Assembly (NCBI GenBank): GCA_004562975.1
Contig: SFQP01000020.1
Span: 1 to 33,282 of the forward strand
Direction of reading: 5' to 3'
Source: a bacterium
GTDB lineage: Bacteria > Bacteroidota > Bacteroidia > Bacteroidales > Bacteroidaceae
Length of the DNA: 33,282 bases
The position numbers and the translations under genes were made by a program. Every line of letters begins with the position of its first letter. Within the stretch, counting starts at the first letter, position 1. The notes under the pieces are model-generated. The model made no database searches, was not told where the DNA came from, and worked only from the letters and a program-made list of their open reading frames with translations. This document shows positions 1-6,804 of the stretch, in pieces.

Positions 1-537
1 GCCGAACTGCCCAAGCTCGACAAGGCCGAACTCCACGTGGAGGCCGCCTCGATGGGCGAGGAAGCCGCTCCCGTGGTGATCACACAAAGCGAGTATATGC
101 GGCGTATGAAGGACATGAGCCGCTACCAGCAGGGTATGTCGTTCTACGGCGAAATGCCTGATATGTACAACCTGGTGCTCAACGCCGACCACCGTCTGGT
201 GAAGGAAGTGGTGGTCGACATGAAGGGCGCACTGGCCGAAAAGCTCCAGCCCATCGAAAACGAACTCAAAGGACTGACGGCACGCAAACAGGCCGTGGAG
301 GAGTCGCAGAAGGACAAGAAGTATGAGGAGCTGACCGACGACGACAAGGCGCAGCTGAAGCAGGTGGAGGACGACATCGAGGCACAGCAGGAAAAGCGTC
401 GCGGCGTATGGGCCGAATATGGCAAGCAAAACCCCGTCGTGGCACAGCTCATCGACTTGGCCCTGCTCCAGAACGGTCTGCTGCGAGGCGAGGCTCTGAG
501 CAAGTTCATCCGTCGCTCGGTGGATCTGATTAAGTAA
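1..537 (+). CDS. htpG: Chaperone HtpG (Hsp90), C-terminal fragment
   Basis: The frame is open from the first base, so the gene begins outside the window and only about 178 C-terminal residues are seen. This part contains the Hsp90 C-terminal dimerisation region. The string AQLIDLALLQNGLLRGEAL near the end is the typical last helix of Bacteroidetes HtpG, and the segment around MSFYGEMPDMYNLVLNADHR is also family-typical. Between them lies a charged stretch (KDKKYEELTDDDKAQLK), a linker seen in HtpG of this phylum. HtpG is a cytosolic ATP-dependent chaperone; its ATPase domain is outside the window. The gene ends in TAA and is followed by a long hairpin with a T tract. Confidence 0.93.
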   Translation, partial: AELPKLDKAELHVEAASMGEEAAPVVITQSEYMRRMKDMSRYQQGMSFYGEMPDMYNLVLNADHRLVKEVVVDMKGALAEKLQPIENELKGLTARKQAVEESQKDKKYEELTDDDKAQLKQVEDDIEAQQEKRRGVWAEYGKQNPVVAQLIDLALLQNGLLRGEALSKFIRRSVDLIK

Positions 538-567
538 AAAACGTAGTTTCCTATAGTTTTCAACGAA

Positions 568-670
568 GTTTGGGAGTTGATAAGTTTTGGCGTCATTCCG
601 TCTGTGCAAGAACGGCCTCTGCCGGCAGCGGATGAACTTTGAACTTTTCAATTCCCAAACGCTTTTTTTC
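568..670 (+). terminator. Long-stem terminator after htpG
   Basis: The arms at 568-586 and 642-660 are complementary over 19 bases with one mismatch and one G-U pair. Seven T residues follow at 663-669. The 55-base loop holds further palindromes, such as CTGCCGGCAG. The position between htpG and the next gene suits a Rho-independent terminator with an unusually large loop. Confidence 0.55.
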
Positions 671-684
671 ACCTCAGTATTCCC

Positions 685-1617
685 ATGAAACATCTACTCG
701 TCTGCATCCTCCTTTCCGGCATGGCATGGATGGGATGCGACAACCGGCAGGTAAAAGCCATGCAGCAGGCACCGACAGCCGAAGTGCCGGCTACTCCGGC
801 GGCTGAGAAACCTGCGCCCGACGACGGCATCCTGCGCCAGACACTCTACACGGCAAAGGACTCGCTGCGCGTGGTGGAACTGTTGCGGACCGAAACGGGG
901 GCGAACGACGTGCTGTACTACGCCCGCCGCTTCCTGGACATCCCCTACGTGGGCGGCACGTTGGAGAAGGCCGACCCCGAACGTCTGGTGGTGAACTTGC
1001 GGCAGCTCGACTGTACCACGCTGGTCGAAACGGTGTGGGCTTTGGCCATGACCCGGCGGCAGGGCAGCAACAGCTTTGCCGACTATTGCCGGAACCTGAT
1101 GCGGCTGCGCTATCGCGGCGGACGGATGGACGGTTACTTGTCGCGCTTGCATTATTTCACCTGGTGGATGCACGACAACCTCCGGAAAAACGTGATGACC
1201 GAGGTGCGCGACGACGAACACTTCACGGCGGTGATGAACGTGGAGAACCATTATATGTCGGCCCACCCGGACAAATATCCCTTCCTGAAAGCCCACCCCG
1301 AATGGGTGGACAGCATCGCCCGGATGGAGCGGCAGGCCAACGGTATCGACGGCACGTTCCTGCCGGCTGCCTTGACGGATTTGAAAAAGGAACAGCTCTC
1401 AGCCATTCACGACGGAGACCTCGTGGCCATCGTCACACGGAAGGACGGACTGGACTATTCCCACCTGGGATTTGCCGTGTGGGGAAAGGACGGGCGGCTG
1501 CATCTGCTTAACGCCTCGTCCATCCATCACAAAGTGGTGGAAGAGCCGAAAACACTGCGGCAATATCTGCGCGAACACCCTTCGTCCATCGGCATCCGCC
1601 TGTTCCGTTTGCAATGA
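685..1617 (+). CDS. DUF1460 amidase-like lipoprotein
   Basis: The 310-residue product starts with a signal peptide ending in a lipobox (AWMGC, Cys18), so it should be a lipoprotein facing the periplasm or outer membrane. The body matches the DUF1460 family (N-acetylmuramoyl-L-alanine amidase-like, NlpC/P60-type fold). I see the nucleophile region QLDCTTLVETVWALA around residue 110, the central block HFTAVMNVENHYMS, and the His region DYSHLGFAVW near residue 260. Family members are thought to cleave peptidoglycan stem peptides or related amides; the substrate here is unknown. ATG at 685 is the natural start because it directly precedes the signal sequence. The gene stands alone between two terminators. 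Confidence 0.88.
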   Translation: MKHLLVCILLSGMAWMGCDNRQVKAMQQAPTAEVPATPAAEKPAPDDGILRQTLYTAKDSLRVVELLRTETGANDVLYYARRFLDIPYVGGTLEKADPERLVVNLRQLDCTTLVETVWALAMTRRQGSNSFADYCRNLMRLRYRGGRMDGYLSRLHYFTWWMHDNLRKNVMTEVRDDEHFTAVMNVENHYMSAHPDKYPFLKAHPEWVDSIARMERQANGIDGTFLPAALTDLKKEQLSAIHDGDLVAIVTRKDGLDYSHLGFAVWGKDGRLHLLNASSIHHKVVEEPKTLRQYLREHPSSIGIRLFRLQ

Positions 1618-1639
1618 CAGTCTGAGGCATTGTCGGAAC

Positions 1640-1701
1640 AGCCATTGTCATGGCTGGAAAAGGCATGAGCATTTATGGAGAAGCCGTTGTCATGGCGGGA
1701 A
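1640..1701. repeat. Two direct copies of a hairpin-forming 20-mer
   Basis: AGCCATTGTCATGGCTGGAA (1640-1659) and AGCCGTTGTCATGGCGGGAA (1682-1701) agree at 18 of 20 positions. The first contains a perfect 7-bp inverted repeat (CAGCCAT/ATGGCTG). A degenerate third relative lies just upstream, around 1626-1640. They sit in the 3' untranslated region of the DUF1460 gene. Confidence 0.6.
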
Positions 1702-1713
1702 CAGTTTAAACCA

Positions 1714-1756
1714 TAAAAAAACAAGCGCGGCTCAAGGTTTGCGCTTGTTTTTCTTT
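1714..1756. terminator. Bidirectional terminator
   Basis: AACAAGCGC (1720-1728) pairs with GCGCTTGTT (1741-1749). An A tract precedes the stem and a T-rich tract follows it, so it can end transcription in both directions. It separates the plus-strand DUF1460 gene from the minus-strand small-protein gene, whose last codons and stop (1732-1734) lie in the loop and right arm. Confidence 0.8.
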
Positions 1757-2010
1757 TTGTGCCCCCAGAGGTGGAAGAAACCGTTGAAGCGGCGGAAGAG
1801 CTTGTAGCCCATCATCACGCCGTCGTAGACGGCTACCGCGCGTTCGGCTTGGCTGACCCACATCTGCACCTTGCCTTCCGATTCGGAAGGCGGGGCAAAG
1901 AGCAACTGCCATTTCTTGGCTATGGATGCCCGGTTCTTGTCTAATTTCTTATGCAACACGTTCAGGCGCGCCTGAAGCATTTCCGGTGTGTAGGTTTGGT
2001 TCGAGTTCAT
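1732..2010 (-). CDS. Small basic conserved hypothetical protein (third gene of YtxH/holin-like set)
   Basis: This gene encodes 92 residues with no signal peptide and no clear membrane segment. The N-terminal half looks helical (TPEMLQARLNVLHKKLDKNRASIAKKW). The C-terminus is strongly basic (HLWGHKKKNKRKP). It lies downstream of a holin-like membrane protein and a YtxH protein on the same strand. That arrangement resembles the yqjD-yqjE-yqjK set of Proteobacteria, where the third member is also a small basic protein. The analogy rests on order and size, not on recognised homology. The tail overlaps the terminator hairpin. Its function is unknown. Confidence 0.6.
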   Translation of the reverse strand: MNSNQTYTPEMLQARLNVLHKKLDKNRASIAKKWQLLFAPPSESEGKVQMWVSQAERAVAVYDGVMMGYKLFRRFNGFFHLWGHKKKNKRKP

Positions 2011-2125
2011 GAGGGAGCGTGGATGGGGTTTGTACAGAACGGGATAGGGTTTGTTGGTGAGGCGATGTGGTTTGTACGGGACGGGACTTGGTTTGCAAGC
2101 ACGTGGCTGTGGTTCCGGAAACCAT

Positions 2126-2142
2126 ACCTTATATTATAAGGT
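2126..2142. repeat. Perfect 17-base palindrome spanning a stop codon
   Basis: ACCTTATATTATAAGGT has perfect 8-base arms around one base. On the minus strand it contains the last codons and the TAA stop of the holin-like gene. Its AT-rich arms and lack of a T tract make it a poor terminator; it may affect mRNA stability or be chance. Confidence 0.4.
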
Positions 2143-2538
2143 GTCTTCCTCCTCCTCGTGGGCCTCCGGCTCTTCGGGCTGCGAAGGCTCGCTCAGGAAC
2201 AACTGAGCCAGGAAATGGGTGATGGGGACTTCAATCCATTGCTTCCGGAGTACAAATATCAGGCAGGCCATGGCCAGGTAGCACGCCACCACGATGGCAT
2301 AGCCCGCCGCCTCGTGGTGCAGCCATTCGCCGAGAGCCGCTGCCGCCATCATGGATACGAACCACAGGGCCAATGCGCCGAACATGAAAATGATGATGCT
2401 CAGGGCGATGGCCGTCAGCAGTTTTGACAACTTGCTTACGGCATCCACTTTGAAGTACTCCAGACGCAGGTCAACGTGTTGGTGAAGGTCGGCAATCAAC
2501 TGCCCGATGGTTTCAATGTTCTTGTCTGACGAAAACAC
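2134..2538 (-). CDS. Phage-holin-family (YqjE-like) membrane protein
   Basis: The 134-residue product has two hydrophobic segments. One is at about residues 41-70 (ALSIIIFMFGALALWFVSMM) and one at about 78-97 (GYAIVVACYLAMACLIFVL). The tail is acidic (EEPEAHEEEEDTL). This layout matches the holin superfamily III / YqjE proteins common in Bacteroidetes, which are not tied to prophages. No phage genes are nearby. The start is GTG at 2536-2538: an in-frame TAA lies five codons upstream and no ATG lies between. It is the middle gene of a minus-strand set, 145 bases after the YtxH gene, with a terminator hairpin in that gap. A role in membrane stress or ribosome tethering is known only for distant relatives. 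Confidence 0.75.
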   Translation of the reverse strand: MFSSDKNIETIGQLIADLHQHVDLRLEYFKVDAVSKLSKLLTAIALSIIIFMFGALALWFVSMMAAAALGEWLHHEAAGYAIVVACYLAMACLIFVLRKQWIEVPITHFLAQLFLSEPSQPEEPEAHEEEEDTL

Positions 2539-2622
2539 GGCAATGGTTTGTTAGAGTGGAAAAAAACGGACGTTTTGCCCTGATGGTAAGGAGCGGCTAC
2601 GCCGGCAGCAGGCTGGGCAAAA

Positions 2623-2672
2623 CAAAAAAGGCAAACCGACAAATCGCCGGAGGGCAGGCTTGTCGGTTTGCC
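2623..2672 (-). terminator. Terminator between ytxH-like and holin-like genes
   Basis: GGCAAACCGACAA (2630-2642) is perfectly repeated in inverse at 2660-2672 as TTGTCGGTTTGCC. On the minus strand the 13-bp stem is followed by six T residues. It lies just after the YtxH stop, so it probably lowers expression of the two downstream genes relative to YtxH. Confidence 0.85.
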
Positions 2673-2683
2673 GGGAAGGATGG

Positions 2684-2899
2684 TTATTCAGCGGGCTGGA
2701 GTTCGTCGGCGATGTCGTCAACGAGGCTTTCCATTTCCTTGCGGTTGAGCTTGATGCCGCGCTTGCGGATAGCTTCGGCAATTTTTTCGCGCGTGTCCGT
2801 ACCCTTTTCAGGAGCAAAAAGGATACCACAGGCTGCTCCTACGGCAGCACCGCCCAAGAATGCGGCTAAGATGCTAAGTCCTTCATGGAAAGTTGTCAT
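2684..2899 (-). CDS. YtxH domain-containing protein
   Basis: The 71-residue protein has an N-terminal Gly/Ala-rich transmembrane helix (ILAAFLGGAAVGAACGILFA) followed immediately by PEKGTDTREKIAEAI, the hallmark of the YtxH family. The remainder is a charged helix. YtxH proteins are small membrane-anchored proteins often linked to general stress. It is the promoter-proximal gene of the minus-strand set and has its own terminator. Its leader contains the small palindrome CTTGTTTAACAAG at 2905-2917. Confidence 0.85.
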   Translation of the reverse strand: MTTFHEGLSILAAFLGGAAVGAACGILFAPEKGTDTREKIAEAIRKRGIKLNRKEMESLVDDIADELQPAE

Positions 2900-2925
2900 T
2901 TAATCTTGTTTAACAAGAAAATATG

Positions 2926-2955
2926 TTTAAGGCGTGCAATGCTTTTGTAGTTTTG
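2926..2955 (+). promoter_or_regulatory. Candidate promoter for SPOR lipoprotein gene
   Basis: TAGTTTTG at 2948-2955 fits the Bacteroidetes -7 element TAnnTTTG. GTTT ends 19 bases upstream as a weak -33 element. It would give a leader of about 95 bases. This is a motif match only. Confidence 0.35.
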
Positions 2956-3058
2956 TAACGGTTTTTGCCCGAAGTGCCATTGGCGCATGGCCGTCTGGCT
3001 GATGCAAAAGCCTTTTGTGTAACGCGGTTATTCATTATTAAAAGTCATATTTTATCAC

Positions 3059-3589
3059 ATGAAAAAGAATTTGGTTTTGATGCTGGGCTTGTGTGCCGCT
3101 GTGATGTTCACGGGTTGTAAATCGCGCGAGAGCGCATACCGTCAGGCTTACGAGCAGGCTATGGCTCAGGATAAGACCGGGCAGAATGAACAACAGGTGG
3201 TACAGGAACAGAACAACGTGGCCGTTACTCCCGTTACCCCGCCCGTTACCACTACTCCGCCGGCCACCACAACGACCGTAGTGACCGAAGACCATAGCGA
3301 TGTGCGCGAAATCCAAGGCGAAATGTCTGTGGTAAGCGGCTCACCCTTGAAAGCCTACAGCGTGGTGGTGGGCAGCTTCATCACCCAGGCCAATGCCGAA
3401 GGGCTCAAGGCTCGCTTGCAGGGACAGGGATATGACGCACGTGTGGTAAAGACCAACGAAACAATCAACGGACAAACCGGCTGGTACCGCGTGGTGGCCT
3501 CGTCGTATGACGACAAAGCTTCGGCAGTACAGTCGCGCAACAGCCTGAAGCAGTCTTATCCAGCTGCATGGTTGCTCTACAGAAAATAA
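3059..3589 (+). CDS. SPOR domain-containing lipoprotein
   Basis: The product has 176 residues. The signal peptide ends in a lipobox (VMFTGC, Cys20). A Gln-rich region and a Pro/Thr-rich linker (residues about 58-78, TPVTPPVTTTPPATTTTVV) lead to a C-terminal SPOR domain at about residues 97-176. The domain begins AYSVVVGSFITQANAEGLKA and ends SYPAAWLLYRK. SPOR domains bind denuded glycan strands of peptidoglycan at division sites, so this is probably an envelope-anchored septal or peptidoglycan-binding lipoprotein. The ATG at 3059 directly precedes the signal sequence. The gene is monocistronic, with structured DNA downstream. Confidence 0.87.
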   Translation: MKKNLVLMLGLCAAVMFTGCKSRESAYRQAYEQAMAQDKTGQNEQQVVQEQNNVAVTPVTPPVTTTPPATTTTVVTEDHSDVREIQGEMSVVSGSPLKAYSVVVGSFITQANAEGLKARLQGQGYDARVVKTNETINGQTGWYRVVASSYDDKASAVQSRNSLKQSYPAAWLLYRK

Positions 3590-3600
3590 ATGTCACACCG

Positions 3601-3760
3601 CAACTGAGGTTACAAGGTCGGGGGTCGTGAGGTGATGATTGAAGCTGTCGGCCGGACGGGAAGCCGTTTGGCCGGATGGCGGTCCTGAACCTCGGGTTCT
3701 TGACCTTGTAACTTGTTGTTTTACTCCTTATATATATAGGAGTGTTTCCTCCTATTATAT
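3601..3760. other. Structured intergenic element (nested inverted repeats)
   Basis: Outer arms GTTACAAGGTC (3609-3619) and GACCTTGTAAC (3702-3712) are perfectly complementary. Inside, CGGCCGGACGG (3649-3659) and CCGTTTGGCCG (3664-3674) form an 11-bp stem with two G-U pairs and a four-base loop GAAG. An AT-rich palindrome (ACTCCT...AGGAGT) follows at 3723-3743. The element lies between the SPOR lipoprotein gene and rlmN. It could be a terminator, an RNA leader or a small RNA. Confidence 0.5.
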
Positions 3761-3781
3761 TTTAGACTTTAGACAGCATCC

Positions 3782-4861
3782 TTGGAACAGAAGAAACCCC
3801 TCTTAGGACAAATTCCCGACGAACTGGGCACGATGTGCCAAAGTCTGGGACTGCAAAAGTTTGTCGGAAAACAGCTGGCCGACTGGATTTACCGCAAGCG
3901 TGTATTCGCGCTGGATGAGATGACGAACATCAGCAAGGCGGCGCGGGCGGTTTTGCAGGAGCATTGTGTTGTGGGGTGCAGTAGTCCGGTGCGCGAACAG
4001 CGGTCCGTGGACGGAACCGTGAAGTACCTGTACGCAACGGCCGACGGTCATTTCATCGAAACCGTCTTTATCCCCGATGGCGAGCGCGCCACGCTGTGCG
4101 TCAGTTGTCAGGTGGGGTGCAAGATGGGATGCGCTTTCTGTATGACTGGCCGCCAAGGGTTTGTCGCTTCCTTGTCGGCCACGGACATCCTGAACCAGAT
4201 CTTTTCCCTGCCCGAAGCAGACAAACTGACCAACGTGGTATTCATGGGGCAGGGCGAACCCTTCGACAACCTGGACGCTGTGTTGCGCGCCACCGAGGTG
4301 CTGACCGCAGCATGGGGGTGGGGGTGGAGTGCCAAACGCATCACCGTTTCGAGCGTGGGACTTGCCAAAGGACTGCGGCGTTTTCTGGATGAGAGCCAGT
4401 GCCACCTGGCCATCAGTCTGCACCATCCCATTCCGGCAGAGCGCGCGCGGCTCATGCCGGCCGAAAGAGCTTTCGGCATAGAAGAAGTGGTGCGCCTGTT
4501 GCAGCAGTATGACTTCTGCCGCCGGCGCACGTCTGGCCCCCGTCCCGCAGAGGGAGCGCGCCAGCGTCGGCTGTCGTTTGAATACATAGTGTTTGCCGGT
4601 ATCAACGACACCCGTCAGCATGCCGATGCCCTGCTGAAGCTGCTGCAGTCTTTGGATTGCAGGGTCAACCTCATCCGTTTCCATGACATACCCGACACCC
4701 CTCTGCGTGGTGTCGGTGAAGCGCAGATGCGCGAGTTTCGCGACTATCTGACAGCACATGGCCTTTTCACCACCCTGCGGGCTTCGCGGGGACAAGATAT
4801 TTTTGCAGCTTGCGGCCTGCTCAGTACAGCTGAACAGGAGGCGCGGGCTTCGTCTGTTTAA
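3782..4861 (+). CDS. rlmN: 23S rRNA (adenine-2503-C2)-methyltransferase RlmN
   Basis: This 359-residue radical SAM enzyme methylates A2503 of 23S rRNA, and in many species A37 of some tRNAs. The cluster ligands form CX3CX2C at Cys113, Cys117 and Cys120 (VGCKMGCAFC). The two catalytic cysteines correspond to Cys106 (TLCVSCQVG) and Cys344 (RGQDIFAACGLL). FMGQGEPFDN is the SAM-binding GGE-like motif. The start is TTG at 3782: the first residues MEQKKPLLGQ align with the usual N-terminus, a TAG lies four codons upstream, and the next ATG (3833) would cut into the domain. A stretch of about 14 residues near 246-259 (CRRRTSGPRPAEGA) looks like an extra loop compared with related RlmN. pdxA follows after 15 bases. 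Confidence 0.95.
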   Translation: MEQKKPLLGQIPDELGTMCQSLGLQKFVGKQLADWIYRKRVFALDEMTNISKAARAVLQEHCVVGCSSPVREQRSVDGTVKYLYATADGHFIETVFIPDGERATLCVSCQVGCKMGCAFCMTGRQGFVASLSATDILNQIFSLPEADKLTNVVFMGQGEPFDNLDAVLRATEVLTAAWGWGWSAKRITVSSVGLAKGLRRFLDESQCHLAISLHHPIPAERARLMPAERAFGIEEVVRLLQQYDFCRRRTSGPRPAEGARQRRLSFEYIVFAGINDTRQHADALLKLLQSLDCRVNLIRFHDIPDTPLRGVGEAQMREFRDYLTAHGLFTTLRASRGQDIFAACGLLSTAEQEARASSV

Positions 4862-4876
4862 CGATATTCCTTTATT

Positions 4877-5983
4877 ATGCCAACCAATCATACGACAGTA
4901 GATAACGCCCCCAATGCCCAGACGGGCTGTCCGTCGGTGCGTGTGGGCATCACCCAGGGCGACACCAACGGAGTGGGGCCTGAGGTCATATTGAAAGCCT
5001 TTTCCGATTCCCTGATGCTGGAACTCTGCACGCCGGTAGTCTATGGCAACGCCAAGGTGTTTGCCTACCATGGCAAGACCCTGGGGCTCAATGCCAACAT
5101 CCGGCAGGTAGTTTCGGCGGAAGATGCCGCCGCCGGCCAGCTCAACTTCGTCAACTGCTCCGACGCAGAGGTCAAGGTGGAGTTCGGGGCGCAGAGTGCC
5201 GAGGCCGGCCATGCCGCTTTCGTGGCACTGGAACAGGCCGTGCAGGACCTCCAGTCCGGCCTTATTGACGTGCTGGTGACAGCTCCCATCCAGAAAGCCA
5301 GCATCCAAAGTTCCAACTTCCGTTTCCCCGGCCACACCGAATACCTTCAGGACCGCCTCGGCAGTGACGGCGGCGAACCGCTGATGATACTGTGCAACCC
5401 CCTGATGCGGGTGGCTTTGGTGACAACCCATTTGCCCATTTCGGAAGTGGCCTTTGCCATCACTGAGGACCGTATCGTGCAAAAGGCGCGGATGCTCTAC
5501 GAGTCGCTGTGCCGCGACTTCAACATCTCTTCGCCCCGCATTGCCATTCTGGCACTCAACCCCCATGCCGGCGACAGCGGCGTGATAGGCCATGAAGAGG
5601 AAGAGGTGATTGTGCCGGCCATCAAGTCGCTGGCAGATGCCGGCCTTCCCTGTTACGGCCCCTTCCCCGCAGACGGATTCTTCAATGCCGCCATGTACCG
5701 GCATTTCGATGCCGTCCTCGCCATGTACCACGACCAGGGACTGGCACCCTTCAAAGCCTTGACAGACCACGACGGCGTGAATTTCACCGCCGGACTGCCA
5801 TTCGTTCGCACCTCGCCCGACCATGGTACGGCCTATGATATCGCAGGAAAGAACCTGGCCGATGCCCAGTCGTTCAGGCAGGCCGTATATTCCGCCATTG
5901 ATATCTGGCGCAACCGGCAGGCATACGATGAGGCTCATGCCAACCCATTGCCCAAGATATTCCAGGACAGAAGAGAAAAATAA
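4877..5983 (+). CDS. pdxA: 4-hydroxythreonine-4-phosphate dehydrogenase PdxA
   Basis: This 368-residue enzyme of DXP-dependent pyridoxal phosphate synthesis oxidises 4-phosphohydroxy-L-threonine with NAD in the cytosol. The N-terminal GITQGDTNGVGPEVILK is diagnostic. The three metal-binding histidines are His185 (VTTHLP), His230 (NPHAGDSG) and His285 (MYHDQGLAPFK). Their spacing of 45 and 55 residues is that of the E. coli enzyme. TSPDHGTAYDIAG is the conserved C-terminal block. The N-terminus carries about 20 extra polar residues before the first strand. The gene lies 15 bases after rlmN and is probably co-transcribed with it. Confidence 0.96.
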   Translation: MPTNHTTVDNAPNAQTGCPSVRVGITQGDTNGVGPEVILKAFSDSLMLELCTPVVYGNAKVFAYHGKTLGLNANIRQVVSAEDAAAGQLNFVNCSDAEVKVEFGAQSAEAGHAAFVALEQAVQDLQSGLIDVLVTAPIQKASIQSSNFRFPGHTEYLQDRLGSDGGEPLMILCNPLMRVALVTTHLPISEVAFAITEDRIVQKARMLYESLCRDFNISSPRIAILALNPHAGDSGVIGHEEEEVIVPAIKSLADAGLPCYGPFPADGFFNAAMYRHFDAVLAMYHDQGLAPFKALTDHDGVNFTAGLPFVRTSPDHGTAYDIAGKNLADAQSFRQAVYSAIDIWRNRQAYDEAHANPLPKIFQDRREK

Positions 5984-5990
5984 GGAACGG

Positions 5991-6041
5991 GCCGGCATCT
6001 CGGACCGCTCATGCCCTCAGGCACGGTCAGACGGTGCCGGC
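5991..6041. terminator. Nested hairpin after pdxA
   Basis: Three complementary segments stack. GCCGGCA (5991-5997) pairs with TGCCGGC (6035-6041), GACCG (6003-6007) with CGGTC (6024-6028), and TGCC (6012-6015) with GGCA (6020-6023). It begins eight bases after the pdxA stop. No T tract follows, so it is either a weak terminator or a processing/stability element between the pdxA unit and the next cluster. Confidence 0.45.
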
Positions 6042-6085
6042 TTCCTGCATCCTTCAGCACCAACCATCAAGAAGTAACAATATTC

Positions 6086-6793
6086 ATGAAGTTTGCCATC
6101 ATTGCAGCCGGCGAAGGCTCACGGTTGCAGCAAGAGGGTATAGCGTTACCCAAACCCTTGGTCCGTGTGGGAGGTGAGGCCATGATAGACCGCCTCATCC
6201 GCATATTCCGGGCAAACGGAGCCGAGGAAATCGTGATAATCGTCAATACGCTCAACCCACTCACGGAGCAGCATCTCAGGCAGTTGCAACAGCAGGGACT
6301 GGCTGACGATGTGCGCCTCGTGGTGAAGAGCACGCCAAGCTCCATGCACAGTTTTGCCGAGCTGGCTCCCCATCTCACTGACGGGCCTTTCTGCCTGACA
6401 ACAGTCGACACCATATTCCGCGAGGAAGAGTTCGCCCGTTACATCCGCCATTTCCTGCAAAGCGAATCCGACGGTTGCATGGCCGTGACCGATTATATAG
6501 ACGATGAGCGTCCGCTCTATGTGGCTACTGCCGACGACAGGCAGATAACCGGTTTCCTGGATACCGCCGGGCAATGCCGGTATATCTCCGGAGGCATTTA
6601 CTGCCTGCGCCCTTCGGCACTTGACATTTTGCATCAGTGCATCCTTGAAGGCCAGAGCCGTATGCGCAATTTCCAGCGTGCGCTGGTGGCCCATGGACTC
6701 AAGCTCGAAGCCTGTCCTTTTTCCAAGATATTTGATGTAGACCATGCCGCCGACATAGCCAAGGCCGATGCTTTCTTGGCTTCGGCTCAATAA
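6086..6793 (+). CDS. Sugar/polyol-phosphate nucleotidyltransferase
   Basis: The 235-residue cytosolic protein has an NTP_transferase (GT-A-like) fold. It shows IIAAGEGSRL at residues 5-14, KPLVRVGGEAMID with the conserved Lys23, a metal-binding Asp in CLTTVD (Asp108), YISGGIY near 166-172, and KIFDVDHAADI (Asp217/Asp219) at the C-terminus. These are the motifs of enzymes that couple a sugar or polyol phosphate to CTP, UTP or GTP. The compact size and the DVD ending resemble inositol-1-phosphate cytidylyltransferases and other CDP-forming enzymes. The ATG at 6086 starts right before the first beta strand. It is the first of five same-strand genes; the ATP-grasp gene starts 11 bases after its stop. 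The substrate is inferred, not shown. Confidence 0.82.
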   Translation: MKFAIIAAGEGSRLQQEGIALPKPLVRVGGEAMIDRLIRIFRANGAEEIVIIVNTLNPLTEQHLRQLQQQGLADDVRLVVKSTPSSMHSFAELAPHLTDGPFCLTTVDTIFREEEFARYIRHFLQSESDGCMAVTDYIDDERPLYVATADDRQITGFLDTAGQCRYISGGIYCLRPSALDILHQCILEGQSRMRNFQRALVAHGLKLEACPFSKIFDVDHAADIAKADAFLASAQ

Positions 6794-6804
6794 ATCTCGC
6801 CTCC

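Noticed and set aside
2026..2109. Repeated GGTTTG segments between the holin-like gene and the basic-protein gene as a tandem repeat.
   Set aside because: The similarity between the two halves is loose and limited to GT-rich words. It is too weak to call a repeat.
2134..2538. The holin-like gene as a prophage marker.
   Set aside because: No endolysin, capsid, integrase or attachment site is present. YqjE-like proteins of this kind are ordinary chromosomal proteins.
3803..5998. A 731-codon open frame on the minus strand opposite rlmN and pdxA.
   Set aside because: The plus strand encodes two complete, motif-rich enzymes in the same place. The minus frame has no recognisable domain and is a by-product of GC-rich codon use.
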